Shown: positions 1 to 9,058 of the stretch, piece by piece
Layout: each line of letters starts with the position of its first letter
Position numbering within the stretch: position 1 is the first letter of the stretch
NCBI RefSeq assembly: GCF_003207855.1
Contig: NZ_NKTZ01000013.1
Coordinates: 18,753 to 82,752, forward strand
Length of the DNA: 64,000 nucleotides
From: Komagataeibacter rhaeticus
GTDB lineage: Bacteria > Pseudomonadota > Alphaproteobacteria > Acetobacterales > Acetobacteraceae
Reading direction: 5' to 3'
Notes under the pieces: generated by a model
What the model saw: the letters and a program-made list of their open reading frames with translations, nothing else
The model's database searches: none
What the model was told of the DNA's origin: nothing
Translations under genes and position numbers: made by a program

Positions 1-406
1 CCACAAGATCGACGCGCCGGTCATCGAGTTCGATATCCACCTCAAGGCGCGGATGGGCCGACAGGAACCGCCCGAGCCGGGGAATGATCTGCAGGCGGCC
101 AAATGTCGTGGGGGCCGCCACGCGCAACCGGCCGCTGAGATCGGCAAGACTGTTCCGCGCCAGCGCATCGGCTTCATTCGCATCTGCGATAACGCGGGCG
201 ACCCGTTCGAAATAGCGCTGGCCGGTATCGGTCGGTGTCAGGCCGTGGGTCGAGCGCAGGAGAAGCTGGGTGCCCAACTGCTGCTCAAGCCCGGCCACGA
301 TCTTGGAAACCGCAGGCTGGCCCATCCCCATCTGGCGGGCGGCGGCGGTGAAGGAGCCGGTTTCGACAACGCGTACGAACACGGTCATGGCCTGAAGGCG
401 GTCCAT
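1..406 (-). CDS. LysR-family transcriptional regulator (truncated by window edge)
   Basis: This is the N-terminal 135 or so residues of a LysR regulator. The start is the ATG at 406 on the minus strand. The translation begins MDRLQAMTVFVRVVETGSF and runs through a typical winged helix-turn-helix (TAAARQMGMGQPAVSKIVAG) into the linker helix and the start of the effector domain. The C-terminal part lies beyond base 1. The gene is divergent from the Old Yellow Enzyme gene at 531, with 124 bp between them, so regulation of that neighbour is the simplest guess. The effector is unknown. Confidence 0.85.
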   Translation of the reverse strand, partial: MDRLQAMTVFVRVVETGSFTAAARQMGMGQPAVSKIVAGLEQQLGTQLLLRSTHGLTPTDTGQRYFERVARVIADANEADALARNSLADLSGRLRVAAPTTFGRLQIIPRLGRFLSAHPRLEVDIELDDRRVDLV

Positions 407-530
407 GGTTATTCCTTTATGGAATGAGCATTAGGTCAATACAGGGTCTGCCAGCACAGGATCGGCATGTCTATCGTTCATTTCAGGGCAGGGAAGTGCC
501 CATACAGTCCGCAAAACGAAAGACCGATTC

Positions 531-1634
531 ATGACCGATCTGCTTTTCACCCCGAAATTTGTCGGCTCCATGCTGCTGAAGCACCGCGTTGTCATGGCCC
601 CGCTGACCCGCATGCGCTCAAGCCCCGGCAACCTGCCCAATGACCTGATGCTGACATACTATACCCAGCGCGCGACCCCCGGCGGGCTTCTGATCTCCGA
701 AGCCTCTCCCGTTGCCCTGTCCGGTTACGGCTTCGAGCGGGCTGCCGGCATTTATGACGATGCGCAGATCGCGGGCTGGAAGCGCATTACCGATGGCGTG
801 CATGCCAAAGGCGGCCGCATGATCCAGCAGTTGTGGCATGTGGGGCGTCAGTCGGCCCGCATGCTCCAGCCCGGCGGTGATGCGCCGCTTGCGCCCTCGG
901 CCATCCGGGCGGATGGCGTGGCATGGACCCTGCGGGGCACCGTGCCCTTCGATACGCCCCGCGCCCTTGAGCGTGACGAGATTCCGATGCTGGTGGCCGC
1001 CTATCGCGCGGCGGCTGAACGTGCCCTGAAGGCCGGGTTCGACGGTGTGGAAATCCACGGCGCGAACGGTTACCTGCCCGACCAGTTCCTGCAGGATGGC
1101 GCAAACCGGCGGACGGACGATTATGGCGGCCCGATCGTGAACCGCGCCCGTTTCCTGCGTGAGGTGACACAGGCGGCCATGGAGGTCTGGGGGCCGGCGC
1201 GCGTGGGCGTCAGGCTGTCCCCCAGCGGTTCGTACGGGTCGATGTCCGACAGCGACCGTCACGCGACCTTTGGCTATGTGGCAAGCATGCTGGAGGAGAT
1301 GGGGGCAGGGTATATGCATATCGTCCAGCCCCGCCTCGGTCTGGATGCCGAGGACAACCCCGTGGATGCCGCCGCACTCCGTCCCCTGTTTTCACGCACG
1401 ATCATTGCCGCGGGCGGGTTTGCGCATGACAGTGCGGACCGGCTGCTGGCGTCGGGGACTGCGGACCTAGTTGCCTTCGGGCGCGCATTCATCGCCAATC
1501 CGGACCTCGTGGCGCGGCTGCGGCATGGCTGGTCACTCAATGCCTATGATCGCACGACATTTTATGGCGGTGATGCGCATGGCTATACCGACTATCCTTT
1601 CCATGATGTCCCGGTGAAGGAAATGCAGGCATGA
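531..1634 (+). CDS. Old Yellow Enzyme family alkene reductase (NADH:flavin oxidoreductase)
   Basis: This is a 367-residue FMN-dependent ene-reductase that would reduce activated C=C bonds of enals, enones or nitro-compounds with NAD(P)H in the cytoplasm. The single TIM-barrel domain is full length. The FMN-site segment APLTRMRS carries Thr26, and the substrate-anchoring pair is H176 and N179 in EIHGANGYLPDQF, followed by the family signature RTDDYGG. The segment FGRAFIANPDL near the C-terminus is also typical. It overlaps the following hydrolase gene by 4 bp (ATGA), so the two are co-translated. It is probably controlled by the divergent LysR at 1-406. The physiological substrate is not evident. 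Confidence 0.93.
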   Translation: MTDLLFTPKFVGSMLLKHRVVMAPLTRMRSSPGNLPNDLMLTYYTQRATPGGLLISEASPVALSGYGFERAAGIYDDAQIAGWKRITDGVHAKGGRMIQQLWHVGRQSARMLQPGGDAPLAPSAIRADGVAWTLRGTVPFDTPRALERDEIPMLVAAYRAAAERALKAGFDGVEIHGANGYLPDQFLQDGANRRTDDYGGPIVNRARFLREVTQAAMEVWGPARVGVRLSPSGSYGSMSDSDRHATFGYVASMLEEMGAGYMHIVQPRLGLDAEDNPVDAAALRPLFSRTIIAAGGFAHDSADRLLASGTADLVAFGRAFIANPDLVARLRHGWSLNAYDRTTFYGGDAHGYTDYPFHDVPVKEMQA

Positions 1635-2578
1635 CAGGTCAGATCATCGCAACAGTGGCGGTCGATACCTGTCCGCCATTCGATCCGGGGGCGTTCTGGA
1701 GCGTGTTCGGGCATGAAACGGCCCGGACGGGCGGGGTGGATCTTCACTATGTGGCAGGCGGGGACGGCCCACCCGTCCTGCTGGTGCCGGGCTGGCCACA
1801 GAGCTGGTACGCATGGCGGCATGTCATGGACCTGCTCCGTCAGGCCGGGCGGCGGGTCATCGCCCTTGATCCGCGTGGCATGGGCGATTCAGGCCGTCCC
1901 GCCAGCGGGTATGACCTCCAGACGGTTGCCGCCGATATTCATGGCCTGGTGCAGGCGCTGGGCCTTGCGGCAGATGGTCCCCTTGATGTGGTGGGGCATG
2001 ACGTCGGAAGCTGGATCAGCTACGCCCATGCGGCGGACTGGCCGCAAGATGTCGGACGGCTGGCGGTCCTTGATGCGGCCCTGCCAGGCATCACGCAGGT
2101 GCCGGCCGTTGATGTCCTGCCGGATGCGGTCAACCTGAAAACATGGCATTTCGCCTTCAACCGCCTTGATGACCTGCCGGAAATCCTGCTGCAGGGGCGG
2201 GAACGCGAATTCCTGACATGGCTGTTCAGGGTCAAGGCAACCCGCCCATGGACCATCACGCCGACGGATCTTGAGGAATATGTCCGGGTCAACGCGGCGC
2301 CGGGGGCAACACGGGCGGCGCTTTCCTATTACCGGCATGTCTTCAGCCCCGATGGCCTGAACGCAAACCGGCGCCGCGCCGCGCGCCCGCTGTCCATTCC
2401 GGTGCTGGCACTCGGTGCGGATAACGGGGCGGGGAGCGTCCTGTATGAAACCATGAAGTCCGTTGCGACGGACGTGCGGGGTAGCGTGTTTGAAAATTGC
2501 GGTCACTACATGCCCGAGGAGGCGCCGCGCCGGGTTGTGAGCGAACTGTTGCAGTTCTGGGCGGAACGCGATGCATAA
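1631..2578 (+). CDS. Alpha/beta hydrolase, epoxide hydrolase/dehalogenase type
   Basis: This is a 315-residue alpha/beta-hydrolase. The oxyanion-hole region reads VPGWPQSW. The nucleophile elbow is GHDVGSW with Asp124, not Ser, as in soluble epoxide hydrolases and haloalkane dehalogenases. The catalytic His is in NCGHYMPEEAP near the C-terminus. An Asp nucleophile implies an ester enzyme intermediate and hydrolysis of an epoxide or C-halogen bond. The gene overlaps the OYE gene by 4 bp. Its stop codon TAA (2576-2578) is also one copy of the TAA duplication flanking the inserted repeat at 2579, so the insertion left the reading frame intact. Epoxide hydrolase is favoured over dehalogenase only by frequency. 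Confidence 0.88.
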   Translation: MTGQIIATVAVDTCPPFDPGAFWSVFGHETARTGGVDLHYVAGGDGPPVLLVPGWPQSWYAWRHVMDLLRQAGRRVIALDPRGMGDSGRPASGYDLQTVAADIHGLVQALGLAADGPLDVVGHDVGSWISYAHAADWPQDVGRLAVLDAALPGITQVPAVDVLPDAVNLKTWHFAFNRLDDLPEILLQGREREFLTWLFRVKATRPWTITPTDLEEYVRVNAAPGATRAALSYYRHVFSPDGLNANRRRAARPLSIPVLALGADNGAGSVLYETMKSVATDVRGSVFENCGHYMPEEAPRRVVSELLQFWAERDA

Positions 2579-2740
2579 GAGACTGTTTGAAAACAAGTCA
2601 TTGATAAAAAATAATAAAAGTTTTTTGGTGCTGCCTTTTTTCAAAAAGGCGGCGTTCTTCGAAGCTTTTTGAAAAAAGCTTCACCAAAAACTTCTTCATG
2701 ATTGCTGAATGTCTTCCGGCCCAACTTTTCAAACAGTCTC
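2579..2740. repeat. 162-bp MITE-like element, copy 1
   Basis: This is a non-coding AT-rich element with perfect 15-bp terminal inverted repeats (GAGACTGTTTGAAAA at the left, its complement at the right). It is flanked on both sides by TAA (2576-2578 and 2741-2743), a likely 3-bp target duplication of TNA type. The interior holds two nested hairpins around CCTTTTTTCAAAAAGG and AAGCTTTTTGAAAAAAGCTT. A near-identical copy of the same length lies inverted at 6663-6824, and degenerate pieces occur at 39364 and 61587. There is no transposase, so it would be a non-autonomous derivative, probably mobilised by an IS5/IS1031-like element (inference from TIR and TNA duplication). It may also terminate transcription in both directions. 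Confidence 0.8.
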
Positions 2741-2797
2741 TAATACGGCGCATGCATGAGATGGCGATGGTGGAGACAGGATACGGCCACAAACCAT

Positions 2798-3712
2798 TCA
2801 TGGCGTGACGATCTGGCGCGCCTGAAATTCCTTCACAACGTCTATAAAGGCCCGTAACGCGGGCGGGAGCAGCCGGTGTCCGGGATAATAGAGGGCATAA
2901 CCGGGAAAGGCAGGCGACCAGTCATCCAGAATGATTGCAAGCCGTCCCTTTTCAAGGGCTTCCCGGGCCGTCTCTTCGGAGACAAAGGCGATACCCTGCC
3001 CCGCGATGGCCGCATCGACCATCAGATCCATGTCGTCCAGCGTCAGGGCACCGGCGACATCCATGACATGATCCTGCCCGTAACGCGCGAACTCCCAGCG
3101 GTAGAGCCGCCCGCCGGGCAGGCGAAAGCGGATACAGGCGTGGTGGAGCAGGTCATCAGGCGTGCGCGGGACACCATGCGTGGCAAGATAATCAGGCGAG
3201 GCAACGGCGACAAAGCGCCCATCAGCGCCAAATCGCACGGCGATCATATCCTGTGGCACAGCTTGAGCCAGACGGACGCCCGCGTCAAAACCTTCCGCCA
3301 CAATGTCGATGAACCGGCCATTGGTCACAAGGTCAACATGCACATCGGGGTAGCGGTCCACAAAAATGGGCATGATGGCGCGCAGCAGGGCGCGGGCGGC
3401 ATGTCTGGAGGCATTGATCCGCAATGTGCCCGAAGGGCGTGCCTTCAGCATGCCGATAGTGGCAAGCGTCTGCTCAAGGCTGGAAAGAATGGGGGCCAGT
3501 TGCGCGACAAGCTGCGCGCCCGCCTCTGTCGGGGCGACGCTGCGCGTTGTCCTGTGAAAGAGCCGCAGTCCCAGCCGTTCTTCAAGGGCACGGATCATGT
3601 GGCTGAGCGTTGAGGGCGAAAGGGCGAGTTCGTCTGCCGCAATGCGGAAGCTCTGGTGCCGCGCAACAGCAAGGAAGGCCGTCAGTTCCGGCAGGCTGGG
3701 CGTTTTATTCAT
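2798..3712 (-). CDS. LysR-family transcriptional regulator
   Basis: This is a full-length 304-residue LysR regulator. The N-terminal helix-turn-helix is PELTAFLAVARHQSFRIAAD followed by LALSPSTLSHMIRALEERLG. The C-terminal part is a periplasmic-binding-protein-like effector domain (LRINASRHAARALL, then DAGVRLAQAVPQDMIAVRFG). It resembles the DmlR/PgrR branch that controls neighbouring reductases. The gene is divergent from the SDR at 3830 across a 117-bp gap, so it probably regulates the SDR-SDR-reductase set. Its 3' end faces repeat copy 1, 57 bp away. Confidence 0.9.
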   Translation of the reverse strand: MNKTPSLPELTAFLAVARHQSFRIAADELALSPSTLSHMIRALEERLGLRLFHRTTRSVAPTEAGAQLVAQLAPILSSLEQTLATIGMLKARPSGTLRINASRHAARALLRAIMPIFVDRYPDVHVDLVTNGRFIDIVAEGFDAGVRLAQAVPQDMIAVRFGADGRFVAVASPDYLATHGVPRTPDDLLHHACIRFRLPGGRLYRWEFARYGQDHVMDVAGALTLDDMDLMVDAAIAGQGIAFVSEETAREALEKGRLAIILDDWSPAFPGYALYYPGHRLLPPALRAFIDVVKEFQARQIVTP

Positions 3713-3829
3713 GGTGTTTTTTCAATAGTTCATGCGCATTTCCGTGCATAGACCCAGCTATCGGGATGCGGCAGATTTCCTGCCGGTAGCCGCAACGCAC
3801 CGGGCTTCGTGGATCGGGAAGGGATTTTG

Positions 3830-4663
3830 ATGTCCAGAAACTGGCTTATTACGGGAACATCCTCGGGGTTCGGCCGTATCATGACCGAACGCCTTCTGGA
3901 GCGCGGAGATACCGTTGTCGCCACCTTGCGCCAGCCCGACAGGCTCCACGGTCTTCAGTCCCGGTATCCGGGGCGCCTGCATCTGGCGGCGCTGGATGTC
4001 ACCGACACGCAGCAGGTCCGTCAGGTCGTGGACCGGGCCTTCGCGCGGCTTGGCCGGATTGACGTGATCGTCAGCAATGCCGGCTATGGGCTGTTTGGCG
4101 CGGCGGAGGAGGTCTCGAGCGCCCAGATCCGGCAGCAGCTTGATACGAACGTCATCGGATCGATCGAACTGGTCCGGGCGGTCCTGCCGCATCTGCGCGC
4201 ACAGGGGGGCGGGCGTATCCTCCAGCTTTCATCAATGGGCGGACAGGTCGCGTTTCCGGGGCTCAGCCTTTATCACGCCAGCAAATGGGCGATCGAGGGG
4301 TTTTTCGAAAGCCTTGTGCAGGAAGTCGCCTCATTCGGGATCGAGGCGACGCTGATCGAGCCGGGGGCAGCCAGAACGCAGTTCGGCCGGGGCAGCATGG
4401 TCATGGCTACGCCAATCGCGGCCTATCAGGCGGTCCCGTTCAGCGCACGCCGCGCGGTTCTGGCCCGGGATTCCTACACGCCCATCGGCGATCCGGAAAA
4501 GATGGTCCACGAGATGATCGCCTGTGTGGATGTCACACCCGCGCCCCGGCGTCTGGCCCTTGGCAGTGACGCCTACCGGCTGATGCACGCGGCACTGGCA
4601 GCACGGCTTGCGCAACTCGAGGCGCAGAAAGACATTGCCCTCTCGACGGATGCCAGCCCGTGA
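3830..4663 (+). CDS. Classical short-chain dehydrogenase/reductase
   Basis: This is a 277-residue NAD(P)-dependent SDR. It has the Rossmann motif TGTSSGFG, the structural VSNAGYG motif, the catalytic Ser in QLSSMGG, and the YHASK motif with the catalytic Tyr and Lys. The length and the C-terminal FGRGSM and HEMIACVD segments fit the group often annotated as oxidoreductases related to retinol or ketone reductases. I chose the ATG at 3830 over an in-frame GTG at 3809 because GGGAAGGGA sits at 3816-3824. It is the first of three plus-strand reductase genes between the two inverted repeats. The substrate is unknown. Confidence 0.9.
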   Translation: MSRNWLITGTSSGFGRIMTERLLERGDTVVATLRQPDRLHGLQSRYPGRLHLAALDVTDTQQVRQVVDRAFARLGRIDVIVSNAGYGLFGAAEEVSSAQIRQQLDTNVIGSIELVRAVLPHLRAQGGGRILQLSSMGGQVAFPGLSLYHASKWAIEGFFESLVQEVASFGIEATLIEPGAARTQFGRGSMVMATPIAAYQAVPFSARRAVLARDSYTPIGDPEKMVHEMIACVDVTPAPRRLALGSDAYRLMHAALAARLAQLEAQKDIALSTDASP

Positions 4664-4724
4664 AGGGCGGGCCGGGACCGGCACATTTCAACCCTTTAAT
4701 CAAATACCATAAAGGACAGGTTTC

Positions 4725-5468
4725 ATGAGCAATTCCCTTCAGGGCAGGGTCGTGGCCATTACCGGGGCCAGCAGCGGGATTGGCGAGGCCACGGCCCGGC
4801 TGCTGGCGCGCTCCGGCGCTTTCGTCGTGCTTGGCGCGCGCCGGATGGACCGGCTTTCCAGCATTGTGGCGGATATCGAACGCGAGGGCGGCAGGGCCAT
4901 TGCGCTTGAGCTGGATGTTCAGCAGCAGGGGCAGGTTCAGGCGTTTGTTGACGGGGCTGTCAGGGAATTCGGCCGTCTGGATGTTCTCGTCAACAATGCG
5001 GGCGTCATGCTGGTCGCCCCCTTGGGTGACCTGAAGGTCGATCAGTGGGACCAGATGATCGACGTCAACATCAGGGGCGTGCTGTACGGCATTGCCGCGG
5101 CCCTGCCGGTCATGCAGGCGCAGGGTTCGGGCCATGTCATCACGGTCTCGTCGGTGGCCGGGCACAAGGTCGGGCCGGGTTTTGCCGTCTATTGCGGCAC
5201 CAAATTCGCCGTGCGCGCGATTGCCGAAGGGTTCCGCCAGGAAGCCGGGCCGCACATCCGCAGCACGGTCATCTCCCCGGGTGCGGTCGCAACCGAACTG
5301 CCGAGCCATATCAGCGCAGGCCCGGCGAAAGACGCGGTGGAGGCCATGTATGCCACGGCGGAAATCAGCGCCGACGCGGTTGCCGGGGCCATCGTGTATG
5401 CGATCTCCCAGACGCCGGATGTCGATGTTAACGAGATTATTATCCGGCCGACGGCACAGACATTCTAA
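4725..5468 (+). CDS. Classical SDR family oxidoreductase
   Basis: This is a 247-residue classical SDR with TGASSGIG for cofactor binding, VNNAGVM, the catalytic Ser in VSSVAGH, and YCGTK carrying the catalytic Tyr/Lys. The GARR segment after the second beta strand suggests an NADP(H) preference. The start ATG follows AAAGGACA with 8-nt spacing. It is 61 bp downstream of another SDR and 69 bp upstream of a PRISE-like reductase, so all three probably share a transcript. Together they suggest reduction of related carbonyl or enone compounds. The exact substrate cannot be read from the sequence. Confidence 0.9.
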   Translation: MSNSLQGRVVAITGASSGIGEATARLLARSGAFVVLGARRMDRLSSIVADIEREGGRAIALELDVQQQGQVQAFVDGAVREFGRLDVLVNNAGVMLVAPLGDLKVDQWDQMIDVNIRGVLYGIAAALPVMQAQGSGHVITVSSVAGHKVGPGFAVYCGTKFAVRAIAEGFRQEAGPHIRSTVISPGAVATELPSHISAGPAKDAVEAMYATAEISADAVAGAIVYAISQTPDVDVNEIIIRPTAQTF

Positions 5469-5537
5469 AGGCAATGACGGGCTGCGCCGGCATGGGACAG
5501 TACCGCGCAGGGCGGTCTTGCAGCAAGGAGAACGGAA

Positions 5538-6587
5538 TTGGTTTACAAGGCACTTGTCGCGGGCGCGAACGGCATCATTGGCAAAGCCCTGCTGGAGGAA
5601 CTGGCCCGCGCACCCGGCTGGGAAGCCCGTGGCCTGTCGCGCAGCCATGGCGATATCCGCGCGGACCTGACCGATGCCGCGCAGACGCGCGGGGCGCTGG
5701 AAGCAGCGGCGGACTGCACGCATCTGTTCTATGCCGCCTATGGTCCCGGTGGCGGGCTGGCCGGGGAGGATACGCGCAATGCGGCCATGCTGCGCAACCT
5801 GCTTGATGGACTGCAGCACGCTGGCGCACCGTTGCAGAGGGTTGTCCTGTATCAGGGTGCCAAGGTGTATGGCGTGCATCTTGGCCCGGTCTCGACGCCG
5901 TTTTACGAAGATGAAAACCCCCGCCCGATCGGCCCGAATTTCTATTTTACGCAGCAGCGTGAATTGCAGGCCCGCCATGAAGCCGGTGGCCCCGAATGGA
6001 CCATCCTGCGGCCTGATGTGGTCGTGGGCGATGCCGCGGGCAATGCGATGAACATCGCAACCGTCATCGGTGCCTATGCCGCCATCTGTGCGGCTGACGG
6101 GGCCGCGTTCCGGTTTCCCGGTTCTTATAAAACGTATGACAGGTGCCTGGCACAGGTCACGGATGCCCACGCTCTGGCCCGCGCCAGCCTGTGGGCGGCA
6201 ACATCCGGTGCGGCTGCCGGTCAGGCCTTCAATTACGTGCATGCGCCCTTCCGCTGGCGCCGGATATGGGAAGGTGTGGCGCGGCATTTCGGCCTGACCA
6301 CAGGCGAGCCGATTCCGTTCTCGCTGGCCGGGCACATGCCCGCGCTCGCCCCGGTCTGGGACGCGATTGCAAGGGATCTGGTCCAGCCCGATTACGCCAA
6401 AGCCGTAGGCTGGGGGTTTGGCGATTTCGTGTTCGGGACACAGGCCGATGTCATCTCCGACATGACCAAGATCCGGCTGGCCGGATACGCGCAGGATGCC
6501 GATCCGCTCGCGGTCCTGATCGGCGCGATCGAACGCCAGCAGCAGAACGGCGTGATCCCGCGCATCATTAACGCTGACGTCGGATGA
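5538..6587 (+). CDS. PRISE-like SDR (progesterone 5-beta-reductase/iridoid synthase family)
   Basis: This is a 349-residue extended SDR. It begins VYKALVAGANGIIGKALLEE (GxxGxxG) and contains LYQGAKVYGVHLG, YEDENPRP and NFYFTQQ, which together are the pattern I associate with the PRISE family of NADPH-dependent 1,4-enone reductases. The catalytic Lys and Tyr are in the GAKVYG and NFYFTQQ segments. The start codon is TTG at 5538, supported by AAGGAG at 5525-5530 with correct spacing; the next in-frame ATG lies too far inside the Rossmann fold. It is the last gene of the SDR set and is followed by repeat copy 2. The function is probably reduction of alpha,beta-unsaturated carbonyls, with substrate unknown. 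Confidence 0.85.
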   Translation: MVYKALVAGANGIIGKALLEELARAPGWEARGLSRSHGDIRADLTDAAQTRGALEAAADCTHLFYAAYGPGGGLAGEDTRNAAMLRNLLDGLQHAGAPLQRVVLYQGAKVYGVHLGPVSTPFYEDENPRPIGPNFYFTQQRELQARHEAGGPEWTILRPDVVVGDAAGNAMNIATVIGAYAAICAADGAAFRFPGSYKTYDRCLAQVTDAHALARASLWAATSGAAAGQAFNYVHAPFRWRRIWEGVARHFGLTTGEPIPFSLAGHMPALAPVWDAIARDLVQPDYAKAVGWGFGDFVFGTQADVISDMTKIRLAGYAQDADPLAVLIGAIERQQQNGVIPRIINADVG

Positions 6588-6662
6588 TATGCGGCTGTAT
6601 CCCGCCCGCGCAGAGCGGGGTGACCGGGTCCGGCCCGCAGGGAGCCTGAACCCGGCCTGTCG

Positions 6663-6824
6663 GAGACTGTTTGAAAAGTTAGGCCGGAAGACATCCAGCA
6701 ATCATAAAGAAGTTTTTGGTGAAGCTTTTTTCAAAAAGCTTCAAAGAACGCCGCCTTTTTGAAAAAAGGCAGCATCCAAAAACTTTTATTATTTTTTATC
6801 AATGACTTGTTTTCAAACAGTCTC
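6663..6824. repeat. 162-bp MITE-like element, copy 2 (inverted)
   Basis: This has the same length and nearly the same sequence as the copy at 2579-2740 but opposite orientation, with the same terminal inverted repeats (GAGACTGTTTGAAAA). The flanks are TCG on the left and TTA on the right, so no target duplication remains visible. It lies between the convergent reductase set and sldA. Its internal hairpins with T-runs could terminate both. The two copies bracket a 3.9-kb reductase cassette and could allow its inversion by homologous recombination. Confidence 0.8.
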
Positions 6825-6841
6825 TTACAGTACGCACGGCT

Positions 6842-9058
6842 CTATCGTGCCGCCTGTGGCAGGGCGAAGACCACCAGCTGGTCCGTGACCGGCGTCATCA
6901 TGAAGTGATGGCCGCCCGCCATGATCGCCACATACTGCCGTCCGTTGACCTCATACGTCATCGGGTTGGCCTGCCCGCCGCCGGGCAGCACATGGGACCA
7001 CAGGACCCTGCCGGTGCGCTCGTCAATCGCGCGGATCAGGTTGTCCGTCGCGGCCCCGATGAACACCAGCCCGCCCGCCGTAACCACCGCGCCGCCATTG
7101 TTGGGCGTGCCGATCTCCCACGGCAGGCCGGTCGGCAGGCCCCACGGCCCGTTGGCGCGCGCCGTGCCCAGCGGGTGCTGCCACAGCACTTTCTGGCCGT
7201 GCTTCATGTCAATCGCGGTAATCATGCCATAAGGGGGCTTGTGGCACAGCATGCGCGTGAACGGGTCCCAGAACGGGGCGATGGTGATGGCGTAGGGCGT
7301 GCCCTCCATCGGGCCATTGCCCTCGGCAGCGCCTGCGCCGGGGTGGTAATGTGGGTCGTCGATCGGCATGAGCTTCAGCACATCGGCCTTGCTGCGGGTA
7401 ATCAGCTGGGCATACATCGGCGATGCATTCCAGTTCGCGATCAGGATGCCGGTCTGCGGGTCATAGGCCATGGAACCCCAGTCGCTGCCCCCGTTATTGC
7501 CGGGATACATGATCCACGGCCTGTCCAGGCTGGGGGGCGTGAACTCACCCACATAATGGGCGCGACGGAACTTGATGCGGCAGTAAAGCTGGTCGATGGG
7601 GGACATGCCCCACATGTCCTGCTCCCGCAGGTCCGGCATATGCAGCGACGGCATGCCGACCGACCATGGCTGGGTGGGCGCGCGGGTGTCGCCCGCCACG
7701 TCGCCTGCCGGGGCGGGACGTTCTTCCACCGGCAGGATCGACTGCCCGGTGCGGCGGTCCAGCACGAAGGTCTGCCCCCGCTTGGTCGGCACGATGATGG
7801 CGGGCACCGTCTGGCCGTCGGTACCCGGCATGTCCATCATGGTGACCTGCGATCCCATGTCGTAATCCCAGACATCCTTGTGCACCGTCTGGAACACCCA
7901 GCGCGGGCTGCCAGTCCTGACGTCGAGCGCCACGATGGAGGTGGAGACCGCATTTTCAGCAGCACTGCGATAGCCGCTGAAATAATCCCCCGCCGCATTG
8001 CCCGTGGGCACGTAAACCAGACCCAGCGCGTCATCCCCGGTCATGGCGGCCCAGGAATTGGGGGTGCCGCGGCTGTAATGCCGGTTGCCTGTGGGCTGGT
8101 CGTGGTCATCGGGGTGCTTTACGTCCCACGCCCAGACAAAGCGGCCGCTTTCGGCATCATAACCGCGCACTACGCCTGATGGCGCCCAGCGCCGCTGCCC
8201 GTCAAGCACCTGATGATTGACCACGACCACGCCATTCACCACGGTGGGCGGCACCGTCATGGCGACAAAGCCGGGAACGGACTCGCCCATGCCCTGCATC
8301 AGGTTGACCTGCCCGCCATGGCCAAAGCCGGGGCAGAATTCTCCCGTTGCGGCATCCACCGCCACCAGCCGCATGTCCAGCGTGCCTTCAAGGATGCGGT
8401 TGTGGCAGGGCTGTCCCTGCGGCACCTGCGACGATGTGAAATACGTCACCCCCTTGCACGCGGCGGTATAGGGAATGGCTTCGTATTTTTCGCCAAGGTT
8501 GCGCCGCCAGATTTCCTTTCCCGTGGCCGGGTCCAGCTTCATGATGTCGTTCTGCGCCGAACACATGTACAGCCCGTCGCCCACCTTGATCGGCGTGGTT
8601 TCCGCCGCCCATTTGTTCGTCTGCCCCGGCCGGGGATAGCTGCCGGTGTGGTAGGTAAAGGCAACCTGAAGGTGGGATACATTCTCCGGCGTGATCTGGG
8701 CCAGCGGGGAATAACGGGTCTGCGCGTCATCCCGCCCATAGGTGGCCCAGTCACCCGGTGCCGGGGCCGCACCCGCCTGTGGCAGCATGGCGGGCAGGCT
8801 GTCGGCGGCAACACTCCCGATATCGGGCAGGTTCGCCGCATTCACGCCCGGCGCCTGCGGGGCGTAGGGGGAGGGACCGGCAAAATAGCCGGGATCGGCC
8901 GGGGCCTGTTCCGCCGGTTCATCGGCCCGGCCCGGCCCCGGAATGGATGCGCCCGGCGGCCCGCCAGACCCGGCGGCGGCGAACTGCGCGTGTGATGACA
9001 CCGGCAGGCACAGCCATGCGGCCGCCATGCCCATGGCAAGGAAACGGTACCGGCGCAT
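6842..9058 (-). CDS. sldA: PQQ-dependent polyol (glycerol/D-sorbitol) dehydrogenase, large subunit
   Basis: This is a periplasmic quinoprotein of 738 residues that would oxidise glycerol, D-sorbitol and other polyols and pass electrons to ubiquinone. The N-terminus is a signal peptide (MRRYRFLAMGMAAAWLCL, then HAQFA). The mature chain starts with a Pro/Gly-rich linker ending in PYAPQAPGVNAANLPDI, followed by an eight-bladed PQQ propeller with repeated W-motifs (WATYGRDDAQTRYSPL, GKEIWRRNLG, WVFQTVHKDVWDYD, WGLPTGLPWEIGTPNNGG). The start at 9058 overlaps the sldB stop by 1 bp and has GGGGG 9 nt upstream; an ATG at 9064 is the alternative. I recognise the sequence as close to Gluconobacter SldA. 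It is not a broken glucose dehydrogenase, because the split matches the known two-subunit form. Confidence 0.93.
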   Translation of the reverse strand: MRRYRFLAMGMAAAWLCLPVSSHAQFAAAGSGGPPGASIPGPGRADEPAEQAPADPGYFAGPSPYAPQAPGVNAANLPDIGSVAADSLPAMLPQAGAAPAPGDWATYGRDDAQTRYSPLAQITPENVSHLQVAFTYHTGSYPRPGQTNKWAAETTPIKVGDGLYMCSAQNDIMKLDPATGKEIWRRNLGEKYEAIPYTAACKGVTYFTSSQVPQGQPCHNRILEGTLDMRLVAVDAATGEFCPGFGHGGQVNLMQGMGESVPGFVAMTVPPTVVNGVVVVNHQVLDGQRRWAPSGVVRGYDAESGRFVWAWDVKHPDDHDQPTGNRHYSRGTPNSWAAMTGDDALGLVYVPTGNAAGDYFSGYRSAAENAVSTSIVALDVRTGSPRWVFQTVHKDVWDYDMGSQVTMMDMPGTDGQTVPAIIVPTKRGQTFVLDRRTGQSILPVEERPAPAGDVAGDTRAPTQPWSVGMPSLHMPDLREQDMWGMSPIDQLYCRIKFRRAHYVGEFTPPSLDRPWIMYPGNNGGSDWGSMAYDPQTGILIANWNASPMYAQLITRSKADVLKLMPIDDPHYHPGAGAAEGNGPMEGTPYAITIAPFWDPFTRMLCHKPPYGMITAIDMKHGQKVLWQHPLGTARANGPWGLPTGLPWEIGTPNNGGAVVTAGGLVFIGAATDNLIRAIDERTGRVLWSHVLPGGGQANPMTYEVNGRQYVAIMAGGHHFMMTPVTDQLVVFALPQAAR

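Noticed and set aside
4533..6701. 722-codon open frame on the minus strand
   Set aside because: It lies antisense to two clear SDR-family genes. Its translation is Arg/Gly/Pro-rich with no domain, which is a high-GC shadow effect.
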